Part shown: in pieces, positions 6,489 through 14,774 of the stretch
Layout: every line of letters starts with the position of its first letter
Position numbering within the stretch: position 1 is the stretch's first letter
Assembly: GCA_964370235.1 (NCBI GenBank)
Contig: CAYJIL010000042.1
Span: 1 to 20,877, forward strand
Length of the DNA stretch: 20,877 nucleotides
From: CAYJIL01 sp964370235
GTDB taxonomy: Bacteria; Bacteroidota; Bacteroidia; Bacteroidales; Rikenellaceae
Reading direction: 5' to 3'
Translations under genes and position numbers: made by a program
The notes under the pieces: generated by a model
Seen by the model: the letters and a program-made list of their open reading frames with translations, nothing else
The model's database searches: none
Told to the model about the DNA's origin: nothing

Positions 6489-6519
6489 TAAAACTAATTT
6501 TGCAGACAATTACAACAAA
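6489..6519 (-). promoter_or_regulatory. promoter upstream of candidate small RNA
   Basis: On the minus strand TTTG (6519-6516), a 19-bp spacer and TAGTTTTA (6496-6489) match the Bacteroidota consensus except for the last base of the minus-7 box. It lies after the lepA terminator and about 200 bp upstream of the main rpmB promoter. Confidence 0.5.
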
Positions 6520-6544
6520 ATGACCGACACTGCACATATTAAAC

Positions 6545-6577
6545 AAAGAGGAGACAGCCTGTGCCATCTCCTCTTTT
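6545..6577 (-). terminator. intrinsic terminator after lepA
   Basis: Perfect 10-bp stem aaagaggaga (6545-6554) and tctcctcttt (6567-6576) with a 12-nt loop, immediately after the lepA stop. On the minus strand the stem leads into TTTGTTTAAT. Confidence 0.82.
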
Positions 6578-6583
6578 GTATGT

Positions 6584-8374
6584 TTAGTCCATCTTAAGTA
6601 CTGCCAAGAACGCTTGTTGCGGAACTTCGACATTACCAACCTGACGCATACGCTTCTTACCTTTCTTTTGCTTTTCGAGTAGCTTACGCTTACGAGAAAT
6701 ATCGCCACCATAACACTTAGCCGTTACGTCCTTACGAACCGCTTTGATAGTTTCACGAGCAATAATCTTTGCACCAATAGCTGCCTGAATAGCAATATCG
6801 AACTGCTGACGTGGGATAAGCTCCTTTAGCTTTTCACACATCTTGCGACCAAAGTCATAGGCATGGTCACGGTGAATAAGCGATGAAAGTGCATCGACAC
6901 CCTCGCCATTTAGGAGTATATCTAGCTTTGATAGCACCGAAGTTTTATAACCCGTACGATGGTAGTCAAACGAGGCATAACCCTTTGAGATACTCTTTAG
7001 TTTATCGTAAAAGTCGAATACAATCTCGGCAAGTGGCATATCAAACGTTACCTCAACACGGTCTGTTGTAAGGAATGTTTGGTTTGTCAACGTACCACGC
7101 TTGTCGATACATAGTTTCATGATAGCACCCAAATAATCGCTCTTGGTGATTACCTGTGCTGTAATATATGGTTCTTCGATGTAGTCTACAAGTGTAGGCT
7201 CGGGCAGACCCGAAGGGTTGTGCACCTCGATAACCTCGCCCTTTACTGTGTGTACTAGGTACGACACGTTGGGAACGGTAGTAATTACGTCCATATCGAA
7301 CTCACGATATAGTCGCTCCTGAATAATTTCCATGTGCAAAAGACCAAGGAAACCACAACGGAATCCAAAACCTAGCGCAAGCGATGATTCTGGCTCGAAG
7401 GTTAACGATGCATCGTTTAGGCGTAGTTTCTCTAGCGATGCACGCAGGTTTTCGTACTCGTCACTATCAACCGGATATAGACCAGCAAATACCATTGGCT
7501 TAACATCGACGAAACCACCAATACCACCCTCACAAGGGTTATCGACCTTTGTAATAGTATCACCCACCTTTACTTGTGAGGCACTCTTAATACCAGATAT
7601 AATATAACCCACATTACCTGCACGTAGCTCGTTGCATGGTGCAAGGTCGAGTTTTAGTACACCAATCTCATCGGCACTATATTGGTTGCCTGCATTCACA
7701 AACTTTACCTTATCGCCTTTTTTGATTGTGCCATTAAATATTCTAAAATATGCAATGATACCACGGAAAGGGTTAAACACCGAATCAAAGATAAGAGCCT
7801 GAAGTGGCTCGTCCTCATCGCCCTTTGGGGCTGGAACTCGCTCAACAATTGCCTCTAGTATATCGGCAACACCCTCGCCAGTCTTACCAGATGCCGAAAG
7901 AATTTCGTCTCTGTGGCAACCTAGCAGATCAACAATCTGATCTTTTACCTCCTCGACCATAGCCGCCGCCATATCAATCTTGTTAAGCACCGGAACAATC
8001 TCTAGGTCGTTCTCTAGCGCAAGATATAGGTTTGATATGGTTTGTGCCTGAATACCCTGTGTAGCGTCTACAATTAGCAGCGCACCCTCACAAGAGGCAA
8101 TAGCACGTGACACCTCGTACGAGAAGTCTACGTGACCGGGAGTGTCGATTAGGTTGAGAGTATAAGCCGCACCATCGTTAGCAGTGTAGTTCATCTGAAT
8201 TGCATGACTCTTGATTGTGATACCTTTCTCACGCTCAAGATCCATGTTATCTAACACCTGTGCTTGGCTGTCACGCTCGCTCACCGTCTTTGTTGTCTCT
8301 AGCAGACGATCGGCAAGTGTACTCTTACCATGATCTATATGTGCAATTATACAAAAATTACGTATTTTATTCAT
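6584..8374 (-). CDS. lepA: elongation factor 4 (LepA)
   Basis: Ribosome-bound translational GTPase (EF-4). From the ATG at 8374 it has 596 residues, the normal length. It contains G1 AHIDHGKST (11-19), G3 DTPGHVDF, G4 NKID, EF-G-like domains, and the LepA-specific C-terminal domain ending in RKRKLLEKQKKGKKRM...VPQQAFLAVLK. An ATG one codon earlier (8377) is equally possible. A longer GTG-start reading to 8398 is rejected because it would begin inside the minus-7 promoter box (8398-8405). A consensus promoter and a strong terminator make it its own transcription unit, with additional read-through from the eamA gene possible. Confidence 0.97.
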   Translation of the reverse strand: MNKIRNFCIIAHIDHGKSTLADRLLETTKTVSERDSQAQVLDNMDLEREKGITIKSHAIQMNYTANDGAAYTLNLIDTPGHVDFSYEVSRAIASCEGALLIVDATQGIQAQTISNLYLALENDLEIVPVLNKIDMAAAMVEEVKDQIVDLLGCHRDEILSASGKTGEGVADILEAIVERVPAPKGDEDEPLQALIFDSVFNPFRGIIAYFRIFNGTIKKGDKVKFVNAGNQYSADEIGVLKLDLAPCNELRAGNVGYIISGIKSASQVKVGDTITKVDNPCEGGIGGFVDVKPMVFAGLYPVDSDEYENLRASLEKLRLNDASLTFEPESSLALGFGFRCGFLGLLHMEIIQERLYREFDMDVITTVPNVSYLVHTVKGEVIEVHNPSGLPEPTLVDYIEEPYITAQVITKSDYLGAIMKLCIDKRGTLTNQTFLTTDRVEVTFDMPLAEIVFDFYDKLKSISKGYASFDYHRTGYKTSVLSKLDILLNGEGVDALSSLIHRDHAYDFGRKMCEKLKELIPRQQFDIAIQAAIGAKIIARETIKAVRKDVTAKCYGGDISRKRKLLEKQKKGKKRMRQVGNVEVPQQAFLAVLKMD

Positions 8375-8397
8375 CATATCATTTCTCTTTATGCGCA

Positions 8398-8428
8398 CAA
8401 AGATAATCTAATTAGCTAAGATTTCAAA
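8398..8428 (-). promoter_or_regulatory. promoter of lepA
   Basis: On the minus strand TTTG (8428-8425), a 19-bp spacer and TATCTTTG (8405-8398) match the Bacteroidota consensus perfectly. The minus-33 element overlaps the last codons of the upstream eamA gene. Transcription should start near 8393, about 20 nt before the lepA ATG. Confidence 0.82.
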
Positions 8429-9357
8429 CCTATACTATGTTTATATTGCTTTATAGCAGCCATTATCTTCTCGCCTCGCTGTGCCCACAGCACCCCAAAC
8501 AGAATGAATGACCCACCAATTATTGCTACTGCCGTTATTCTCTCATCGAGCACTATATATGATGCAGCAAGCGCACCCACGGGCGAAAGGTATATATAGT
8601 TACTAGTAGTGGTTGTTCCCAAAACCGCAACCGCCTTTACCCACACAGTAAAACAGATTAGCGATGCGAATATCGATAAAAAGACTAGGTTACCCCACAC
8701 AACGGGCTCTTTTATTATGTCGAGATCGACAAACTCACCATCACTTAGCGTAGCTGGTAGCAGAGTTATTACTCCATAAAAAAACACTTTGCGTGTTATA
8801 AAGGTAGTTTCATATTTTGACTCTAACTTTTTGAGTAGTACAGTATAAAAACCCCACGAAAGGCAGCTAATCATTATGAGTGTATCGCCAATTGGGTCGA
8901 GCTTTAGCACATAGCTACCGTTAAACACTACCCCCACAACCCCTAGTAGAGCAATGAGCGAACCTGTAATTGCCACACGTGTAATGTGCTGTGAGCGAAA
9001 AAATATGCGTGTCAAAATCATCGTCACAATGGGCGTAAAGCACAATATGAGCGAGGCATTTGTTACCATGGTGTAGTTGAGTGCAAGATTTTCGGTATAA
9101 AAATATAGTGATCCACCACACACACCTGCCGCCGCTAGCATTAACTCCTCTTTTATGTTGTCGGCCCTATATCGCTTGGCAAAGGGTAGCATCAAAAGAT
9201 AGGCTATTATAAATCGATACACCATTATTTGCGATGGTGTAAGCCCTCCCAGCAAAAGCACCTTGGTAGAGACAAAGGTAGTACCCCAAATCATTATCGT
9301 CAAGAACGCTAATAGGTGAAATAGTGGGACACTCGTAGTCCATTTTTGTTGTGACAT
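8416..9357 (-). CDS. EamA/DMT family permease
   Basis: A 313-residue, very hydrophobic protein with about ten membrane segments arranged as two EamA repeats (roughly residues 9-135 and 150-285). The first repeat carries the typical MIWGTTFVSTKVLL start and the second the LSCLSWGFYTVLLKK start, with the SPVGALAASYIVLDERI motif near the end. DMT-superfamily members export amino acids, nucleobases or other small metabolites; the substrate cannot be read from sequence. The chosen ATG (9357) overlaps the endonuclease stop as TAATG; a TTG three codons upstream is less likely. Coupling to a nuclease gene might suggest a nucleoside-related substrate, but that is only inference. Confidence 0.92.
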   Translation of the reverse strand: MSQQKWTTSVPLFHLLAFLTIMIWGTTFVSTKVLLLGGLTPSQIMVYRFIIAYLLMLPFAKRYRADNIKEELMLAAAGVCGGSLYFYTENLALNYTMVTNASLILCFTPIVTMILTRIFFRSQHITRVAITGSLIALLGVVGVVFNGSYVLKLDPIGDTLIMISCLSWGFYTVLLKKLESKYETTFITRKVFFYGVITLLPATLSDGEFVDLDIIKEPVVWGNLVFLSIFASLICFTVWVKAVAVLGTTTTSNYIYLSPVGALAASYIVLDERITAVAIIGGSFILFGVLWAQRGEKIMAAIKQYKHSIGLKS

Positions 9358-10463
9358 TATTTCCAAAAAATTAAATCAATTTTACTCTCTATGGCCTTTT
9401 CGGTGCTGTCGTCTAGCGCAGGGAATAGATCTACACCTATTCGTTTTTCTAGTGCATCGACACTCTCAACATAACCAAATATATTTTTACCCACATCGTC
9501 ACGATTGGGCATAATGAACGCTATTGCCGAACACTTTGCACCGCTCTTTGCTACTATCGCTTTATAGAAGTAGTCGGGAACAGTTACTTTGTTATCGCCA
9601 ATTGTCACGCGTGGTGTTTCGGCCAAAACACCTGCCGTTACTATGTATAGTGTGTCGTGCTCAATAGCCCATTTGCGTACTTGCTTTTCGAGTGCGCTCC
9701 ATGTGCCTCGGTTGAGAGCAGGTTTTTGGGGCGAAATATTAGAGAACAAAAATGTTGCTCCGTTCTCGCTGTCGCTATCGTCTCTGTCGGCCGATGGCAA
9801 GAGGTGACCTCTATCATAACCCGAACGACTATAATCGCTATTCTCTGCCGATGCCCAGCCGTTTACCTCGACACGTGGGTCGGAGTAGAAACGATCTTTG
9901 CGCTCGGCCTCTTTGCGTGATGCCTCCTCGCCCGTTAGGCGGTAGGCTACCCAGTAGGGTTGTTTATCTCGTGGGCTATATAGCAGCGTATATCGTCCAT
10001 CGTTATTGCGAATTACATAGGTAGAGTCTTTTATATATGGTATTTCGATAGCCCCAGTGCTGTGAACCGTAGTGCTTTTTGCTTTGGCAGAATCGCTGCT
10101 TTTGGCAGTAGTCTCTAGCGACTCTTTAATTTGTTCTACTTCTTTGGCAGCATCGGTTTTTACTTCGTTTGCTACTTCGCCAGCTTGTTTTGCGGCTTTT
10201 TTTGCCTTGCGAGCAACCTGTTTTGCCTCTTTGCTTATCTTTTGGGTGCCATCCTTTATAGTTTGCTTGCCCTTGTGCATTTGCTTTTCGACTTGCTGCT
10301 TTATGGGAGCCATGCTTTTGGGGCTATCGGAGCTATTCATAGAGAGCACCACAACCACTATTGCTACTATAATTAAAAGAACAACGAGCCATTTTTGCGA
10401 GCCCTTAGGCGAGCCTTTTGTGCTCTTTGCTCTTGATGTTTTTGATGTTTTTCTTGTTGCCAT
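9357..10463 (-). CDS. membrane-anchored DNA/RNA non-specific endonuclease
   Basis: A 368-residue protein. A basic N-terminus (TRKTSKTSRAKSTKG) precedes one membrane segment (WLVVLLIIVAIVVVVLSM, 25-42). Then comes a Lys/Ala/Glu-rich helical stretch (about 50-130) and a NUC-family nuclease domain (about 140-365). The catalytic DRGH is at 217-220 (H220 the expected general base), and the metal-site region NISPQKPALNRGTW is at 242-255 (N251). The positive-inside rule puts the nuclease outside the cytoplasm, in the periplasm or beyond. This family cuts DNA and RNA without sequence preference (Serratia nuclease type). It is followed by an EamA permease with a TAATG overlap. The anchor plus charged stalk is less usual than a plain signal peptide. 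Confidence 0.94.
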   Translation of the reverse strand: MATRKTSKTSRAKSTKGSPKGSQKWLVVLLIIVAIVVVVLSMNSSDSPKSMAPIKQQVEKQMHKGKQTIKDGTQKISKEAKQVARKAKKAAKQAGEVANEVKTDAAKEVEQIKESLETTAKSSDSAKAKSTTVHSTGAIEIPYIKDSTYVIRNNDGRYTLLYSPRDKQPYWVAYRLTGEEASRKEAERKDRFYSDPRVEVNGWASAENSDYSRSGYDRGHLLPSADRDDSDSENGATFLFSNISPQKPALNRGTWSALEKQVRKWAIEHDTLYIVTAGVLAETPRVTIGDNKVTVPDYFYKAIVAKSGAKCSAIAFIMPNRDDVGKNIFGYVESVDALEKRIGVDLFPALDDSTEKAIESKIDLIFWK

Positions 10464-10489
10464 TATGCTTGAAAATTTGAATACTGCTG

Positions 10490-10497
10490 CAAAGATA
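10490..10497 (-). promoter_or_regulatory. minus-7 element of endonuclease promoter
   Basis: On the minus strand 10497-10490 reads TATCTTTG, an exact TAnnTTTG match, which would place the start near 10485 and give a leader of about 22 nt. No TTTG is found at the minus-33 distance (bases there read ACCG). The box is one arm of a 9-bp inverted repeat (10489-10497 with 10509-10517). Confidence 0.5.
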
Positions 10498-10557
10498 AAA
10501 ATCTTTAGTATCTTTGCGGTAATATCACCATCTATGCGTGATAAAATATATGCCTCG

Positions 10558-10588
10558 TTTGTGGCGTTAACAATTAAAATATTATTTG
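10558..10588 (+). promoter_or_regulatory. probable promoter of the LptFG-ribBA-mutL unit
   Basis: TTTG (10558-10561), a 19-bp spacer and attatttg (10581-10588) resemble the Bacteroidota consensus; the minus-7 box keeps TTTG but not the leading TA at the standard spacing. If used, transcription would start only about 7 nt before the ATG at 10599. An alternative minus-7 box, TATCTTTG (10509-10516), would give a leader of about 80 nt but lacks a minus-33 TTTG. Confidence 0.4.
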
Positions 10589-10598
10589 AGAAATAGAT

Positions 10599-12047
10599 AT
10601 GAAGACCGTCAATAAATTTATGCTAAAGTCCTATCTGGGGCCGATGATTATGACTTTCTTTATAGTTATGTTCATCCTGCTGCTAAACTTCCTTTGGCGA
10701 TATATTGACGAACTAGTAGGAAAGGGACTACCATTCTCGGTGCTTGCAGAGCTGCTATTTTATGCAACTGCAACGATGATGCCGATGGGTCTTCCGCTTG
10801 CAACGCTTTTGGCTGCCATTATGACAATGGGTAACTTGGGCGAAAATAACGAGCTACTTGCGCTCAAGGCGGCAGGTATTTCGCTGCCACGCATCATGAA
10901 ACCAATTATCATTGTTGCGGTCTTTATCTCGATAGGTAGCTTTTTTGTTGTCAATAACTTTGTGCCCTACTCCTTTAACAAGATGGGCGAGTTGTTGTTC
11001 GACATTCGCAACCAAAAACAAGATATTGAGTTTAAGGACGGAGTGTTCTTTAATGGTATACCCGATGTGAGTATTCGTGTAAGCACACAAGATCCTGTCA
11101 CAAAAAAACTCACAAATGTTCTTATATACGACAATCGTGACCGCAAAGTAACACGAACGATAGTTGCAGACTCGGGATATATCGACCTATCAAAGGACAA
11201 AAAGTTCTTGAGAATGAAACTATTTAGTGGGCAAACATACGAGGACAATCGAGATTTTCAGTGGTATGAGAACCCTACGCTCAGCCACCATATATTTAGA
11301 GAGCAAAACCTATATATCGAGCTCGAAGGATATAGCTACGAACGAAGCGGTAACTCTGTATTTGGCAACACCAGCCAAAACAAAAACATTAGCGAGCTAT
11401 CGTTCGATATTGACTCTTTGGGGCAAGCAACACAAAGCAGCATAGACAAAATGACTTCGAGTGTACTGCGCCACCACCTATTCACTAGGGACACAACAAT
11501 TCTTAACCCCGACTCTTTGTTTCACACCAGAGAGCGTTTTGAGTTAAGCAACGACATCGAAAAACTAAATACCGACAAAAAAAGCGAGATATTCAGGCAG
11601 CTAGCAAAGCGTATTGGTAACCTCAAAAACTATGCAATGGGCGAGCACACATCGTTGCAACCAACCACTACACAGTATTTGCGTAGCCGAGCCGACTGGC
11701 ATAAAAAGCTGTCGCTCCCTGTCTCAATCTTGATTTTCTTTTTGATAGGTGCACCACTTGGGGCTATCATACGAAAAGGAGGACTTGGTACACCAATCGT
11801 TATATCGGTTATTTTCTTTGTCATATATTATATAATAACCATGACTGGCGAAAAGTTAGTTTATGATGGAGCTTGGCCTGCCGTAGCAGGTATATGGCTA
11901 TCGTCGATGATACTTTTCCCACTGGCGGTATTCCTTACCTCGAAAGCAACCTCGGATTCTAAGTTACTGAACCAAGAGGCATATATAGATAGATTTAAAC
12001 AGATTAGAGATTTTATAATCAAAACGATACAAAAAGTAAAGCGATGA
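10599..12047 (+). CDS. LptF/LptG family permease (YjgP/YjgQ)
   Basis: Membrane subunit of the LPS export ABC transporter that moves lipopolysaccharide from the inner membrane towards the Lpt bridge. The 482 residues contain three N-terminal membrane segments (about 13-34, 48-78 and 99-121), a large periplasmic domain (about 125-365) and three C-terminal segments (about 370-389, 395-417 and 425-446). The cytoplasmic coupling motif ENNELLALKAAGIS (82-95), which contacts the LptB ATPase, is present. The periplasmic domain is longer than in E. coli LptF/G, as is usual in Bacteroidota. Which of LptF or LptG it corresponds to cannot be decided. It heads the plus-strand operon and overlaps ribBA by 4 nt (ATGA). 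Confidence 0.93.
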   Translation: MKTVNKFMLKSYLGPMIMTFFIVMFILLLNFLWRYIDELVGKGLPFSVLAELLFYATATMMPMGLPLATLLAAIMTMGNLGENNELLALKAAGISLPRIMKPIIIVAVFISIGSFFVVNNFVPYSFNKMGELLFDIRNQKQDIEFKDGVFFNGIPDVSIRVSTQDPVTKKLTNVLIYDNRDRKVTRTIVADSGYIDLSKDKKFLRMKLFSGQTYEDNRDFQWYENPTLSHHIFREQNLYIELEGYSYERSGNSVFGNTSQNKNISELSFDIDSLGQATQSSIDKMTSSVLRHHLFTRDTTILNPDSLFHTRERFELSNDIEKLNTDKKSEIFRQLAKRIGNLKNYAMGEHTSLQPTTTQYLRSRADWHKKLSLPVSILIFFLIGAPLGAIIRKGGLGTPIVISVIFFVIYYIITMTGEKLVYDGAWPAVAGIWLSSMILFPLAVFLTSKATSDSKLLNQEAYIDRFKQIRDFIIKTIQKVKR

Positions 12048-13261
12048 AAACAGAAGAGATAATATTAAATACAATAGAAGAGGCGCTAGAAGACATTCGC
12101 CAAGGTAAAATGATTATCGTTGTTGATGACGAGGATCGTGAGAACGAAGGCGATTTTGTTATTGCAGCCGAAAAGGTTACTCCCGAAGTGGTTAACTTTA
12201 TGTTGACAGAAGGTCGTGGTGTGCTTTGTGCTCCTATTACAAAGAGCCGTTGCAAAGAACTAGGTCTTGCTCCACAAATTGGTGATAACACATCTATTTT
12301 GGGTACTCCGTTTACAGTAACAATCGACAAACTAGAGGGATGTTCGACAGGTGTTTCGACACACGATAGAGCTGCAACAATTACTGCTCTAGCAGACCCT
12401 ACATCTACTCCAACAACGTTTGGCCAACCCGGTCACATCAACCCACTATATGCACAAGACAGAGGCGTACTTCGTCGTGCTGGCCACACCGAGGCTGCCG
12501 TCGACCTAGCTCGCCTTGCAGGACTATACCCTGCTGCTGCCCTAATCGAGATTTTGAACGAGGATGGCACAATGGCTCGCATGCCTGAGCTACAAGTTGT
12601 AGCAAAGAAATTTGACATGAAGATTATTTCGATTGCCGACCTTATTGCATATCGCCTAAAGAGCGAGAGCATTGTCGAGGTGGGTGAGTCGGTAGATATG
12701 CCAACCGATCATGGCCACTTTCGCCTAGTGCCTTTCCGCCAAAAATCAAACGGGCTAGAGCACATTGCGCTAGTTAAGGGCGAGTGGAACGACGACGAAG
12801 ATGTGCTTGTACGCATGCACTCATCGTGTATTACGGGCGATATATTTGGCTCGTGCCGTTGCGACTGTGGTACTCAGCTACACGAGTCGATGAAGATGAT
12901 TGAAGAGGCTGGCAAGGGTGTTATCGTATATCTTAACCAAGAGGGACGTGGCATAGGCTTCTTTAACAAAATGAAGGCATATAAGCTACAAGAAGAGGGG
13001 CGTGACACTGTCGAGGCAAATATAGAACTAGGCTTTGGTGCCGACGAAAGAGACTATGGTGTGGGAGCATCGATTCTGCGTGAGGTAGGCGTTCGTGGTA
13101 TTCGCCTGCTTACCAACAACCCACAAAAGCGAGCTGGTCTTGAGGGCTATGGTCTAACGATAGTTGAAAACGTACCTATCGTAATTACTCCTAACAAGCA
13201 CAACCAAAAATATATGGAGACCAAGGAGAAGATGATGGGACACAAGCTGGGTATATTTTAG
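12044..13261 (+). CDS. ribBA: bifunctional riboflavin biosynthesis protein RibBA
   Basis: Fusion of 3,4-dihydroxy-2-butanone-4-phosphate synthase (RibB, residues about 8-205) and GTP cyclohydrolase II (RibA, about 210-403), the two entry reactions of riboflavin synthesis. RibB signatures are DDEDRENEGD (28-37, metal ligand E35) and RAGHTEAAVDLARLAG (145-160). RibA signatures are the zinc cysteines C262, C273 and C275 (HSSCITGD...CRCDCG), QEGRGIG (299-305) and TNNPQKRAGL. Both halves look catalytically intact. It starts inside the last codon of the upstream permease (ATGA) and is 2 nt before fmt, so translation is probably coupled. No FMN riboswitch is possible here because there is no leader. 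Confidence 0.97.
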   Translation: MKTEEIILNTIEEALEDIRQGKMIIVVDDEDRENEGDFVIAAEKVTPEVVNFMLTEGRGVLCAPITKSRCKELGLAPQIGDNTSILGTPFTVTIDKLEGCSTGVSTHDRAATITALADPTSTPTTFGQPGHINPLYAQDRGVLRRAGHTEAAVDLARLAGLYPAAALIEILNEDGTMARMPELQVVAKKFDMKIISIADLIAYRLKSESIVEVGESVDMPTDHGHFRLVPFRQKSNGLEHIALVKGEWNDDEDVLVRMHSSCITGDIFGSCRCDCGTQLHESMKMIEEAGKGVIVYLNQEGRGIGFFNKMKAYKLQEEGRDTVEANIELGFGADERDYGVGASILREVGVRGIRLLTNNPQKRAGLEGYGLTIVENVPIVITPNKHNQKYMETKEKMMGHKLGIF

Positions 13262-13263
13262 TT

Positions 13264-14199
13264 ATGAACAAAGATATTAGAATAGTATATATGGGTACTC
13301 CCGACTTTGCTGTCGAGCCATTGCGCCGACTAGTAGAGGGGGGCTACAATGTTGTAGCAGTAGTTACAGTGCCCGACAAACCACAGGGACGTGGGCAAAA
13401 GGTTGCCTTTAGTAGCGTAAAAAAATATGCGCTAGAGCAATCGTTGCCTATTTTGCAGCCAGTGAAGATGAAGGACGAAGCATTCCTAGAAGAGCTACGT
13501 AGTTATAATGCCGACTTGGGTATTGTAGTAGCGTTTAGAATGCTCCCACAAGTGGTGTGGGCTATGCCTAGAATGGGAACTTTCAACCTGCACGCTTCGC
13601 TACTGCCCGACTATCGTGGTGCTGCACCAATCAACCGTGCCGTTATGGATGGGCAAAAAATGAGTGGTGTTACTACATTTATGCTAGACGAAAACATGGA
13701 CACTGGCGATATTATCGATTCTCGTGAGGTTGCTATCACAGACGATATGACAGCTGGCGAGCTACACGATAAACTAATGGATATTGGCTCTGACCTAGTG
13801 CTTACTACGGTTGATCGCCTAGCACGAGGTGGTGTCGAGATGCGCAAACAGCGTGACATAACAGAGGTTCGCCACGCAGCAAAGATATTCAAAGACGATT
13901 GCCTTATCGACTGGAGCGCAAATATTGACTCTATATATAATATGGTGCGTGGGCTTAGCCCCTACCCTGCTGCTCATAGTAGCCTAGGGGTCGAGGGAGC
14001 TAGCTTTAAGGTGATAGGTTCACACAAAGAGTTATGTGAACACTCGTTAGAGGCTGGCAAGCTAGTAACCGATGGCAAAAGCTACATAAAGGTTGCTTGC
14101 TCGGGCGGCTATATAGTAATAGACAGGCTACAACTATCGGGCAAAAAAGCAATGGATAGTGTAGAGTTTCTACGTGGTAATAGTAAAATATTTAGCTAA
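13264..14199 (+). CDS. fmt: methionyl-tRNA formyltransferase
   Basis: Transfers a formyl group from 10-formyl-tetrahydrofolate to Met-tRNAfMet for translation initiation. The 311 residues include the N-terminal formyltransferase fold with N108 and H110 (NLHASLLP), SLLPDYRGAAPIN and D146 (NMDTGD), the same numbers as the catalytic Asn-His-Asp set of the E. coli enzyme. A C-terminal OB-like domain (about 205-311) follows. The ATG lies 2 nt after ribBA and the stop overlaps the next gene as TAATG. def (peptide deformylase), often next to fmt elsewhere, is not in this window. Confidence 0.97.
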   Translation: MNKDIRIVYMGTPDFAVEPLRRLVEGGYNVVAVVTVPDKPQGRGQKVAFSSVKKYALEQSLPILQPVKMKDEAFLEELRSYNADLGIVVAFRMLPQVVWAMPRMGTFNLHASLLPDYRGAAPINRAVMDGQKMSGVTTFMLDENMDTGDIIDSREVAITDDMTAGELHDKLMDIGSDLVLTTVDRLARGGVEMRKQRDITEVRHAAKIFKDDCLIDWSANIDSIYNMVRGLSPYPAAHSSLGVEGASFKVIGSHKELCEHSLEAGKLVTDGKSYIKVACSGGYIVIDRLQLSGKKAMDSVEFLRGNSKIFS

Positions 14200-14774
14200 T
14201 GAAAGAGCAGTTAAAGGAGCAGGTTGCTGCCGCAGTCGAAGTACTAAAGAGCGGCGGTATAATTCTTTACCCAACAGACACGGTGTGGGGAATTGGTTGT
14301 GATGCAACAAATGCATCTGCTATTGAAAAGATAAACGCCCTAAAAGGCAGAGAAGACAAAAAGAGCATGATTGTACTTGTCGACTCAATTGACAGAGCAG
14401 CATGCTACACTAGTGGTGCACCCGATATAGCGTGGGATTTGATGGAGACGGCAGATAAGCCACTCACTCTAATCTTGCCAGATGGTGTTGCTGTTGCAGC
14501 AAATCTACTGCCCCAAGAGAGAAGCATTGCAATTAGGGTGGCAGACCACGAGTTTTGCCGCATGCTATGCCGCAAGCTAGGTCGTGCGGTGGTATCAACA
14601 TCGGCAAACGTTTCGGGCGAAGATACACCAAAGAATTTTTCTCAAATTTCGGACGAAATCAAAAAGGGTGTCGACCTAGTGGTTAGCCCACAGTTCGAGG
14701 GTCGCCCAACGGGCAAGCCATCGGCTATCATTTCGCTTTCGGCTTCGTGCGAGATAAAGATAATACGTGAGTAA
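14199..14774 (+). CDS. Sua5/YciO/YrdC-type (L-threonylcarbamoyladenylate synthase) protein
   Basis: A 191-residue single-domain member of the family that makes threonylcarbamoyl-AMP for the t6A37 tRNA modification. Visible signatures are YPTDTVWGIGCDA (24-36), the KGRE-KKS nucleotide-binding region (49-56) and STSANVSG (133-140). It lacks the extra C-terminal Sua5 domain, so it is of the short TsaC/YciO type. The KGREDKKSM segment departs from the usual K.R...KPL, so a YciO-like role cannot be excluded. It overlaps both neighbours by TAATG junctions, and it joins other translation genes in the operon. Confidence 0.9.
   Translation: MKEQLKEQVAAAVEVLKSGGIILYPTDTVWGIGCDATNASAIEKINALKGREDKKSMIVLVDSIDRAACYTSGAPDIAWDLMETADKPLTLILPDGVAVAANLLPQERSIAIRVADHEFCRMLCRKLGRAVVSTSANVSGEDTPKNFSQISDEIKKGVDLVVSPQFEGRPTGKPSAIISLSASCEIKIIRE

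Noticed and set aside
10072..10596. A 174-codon plus-strand ORF opposite the nuclease N-terminus.
   Set aside because: It is the antisense shadow of the Lys/Ala-rich stalk, giving a Cys/Phe/Leu-rich product; the minus-strand gene has clear motifs.
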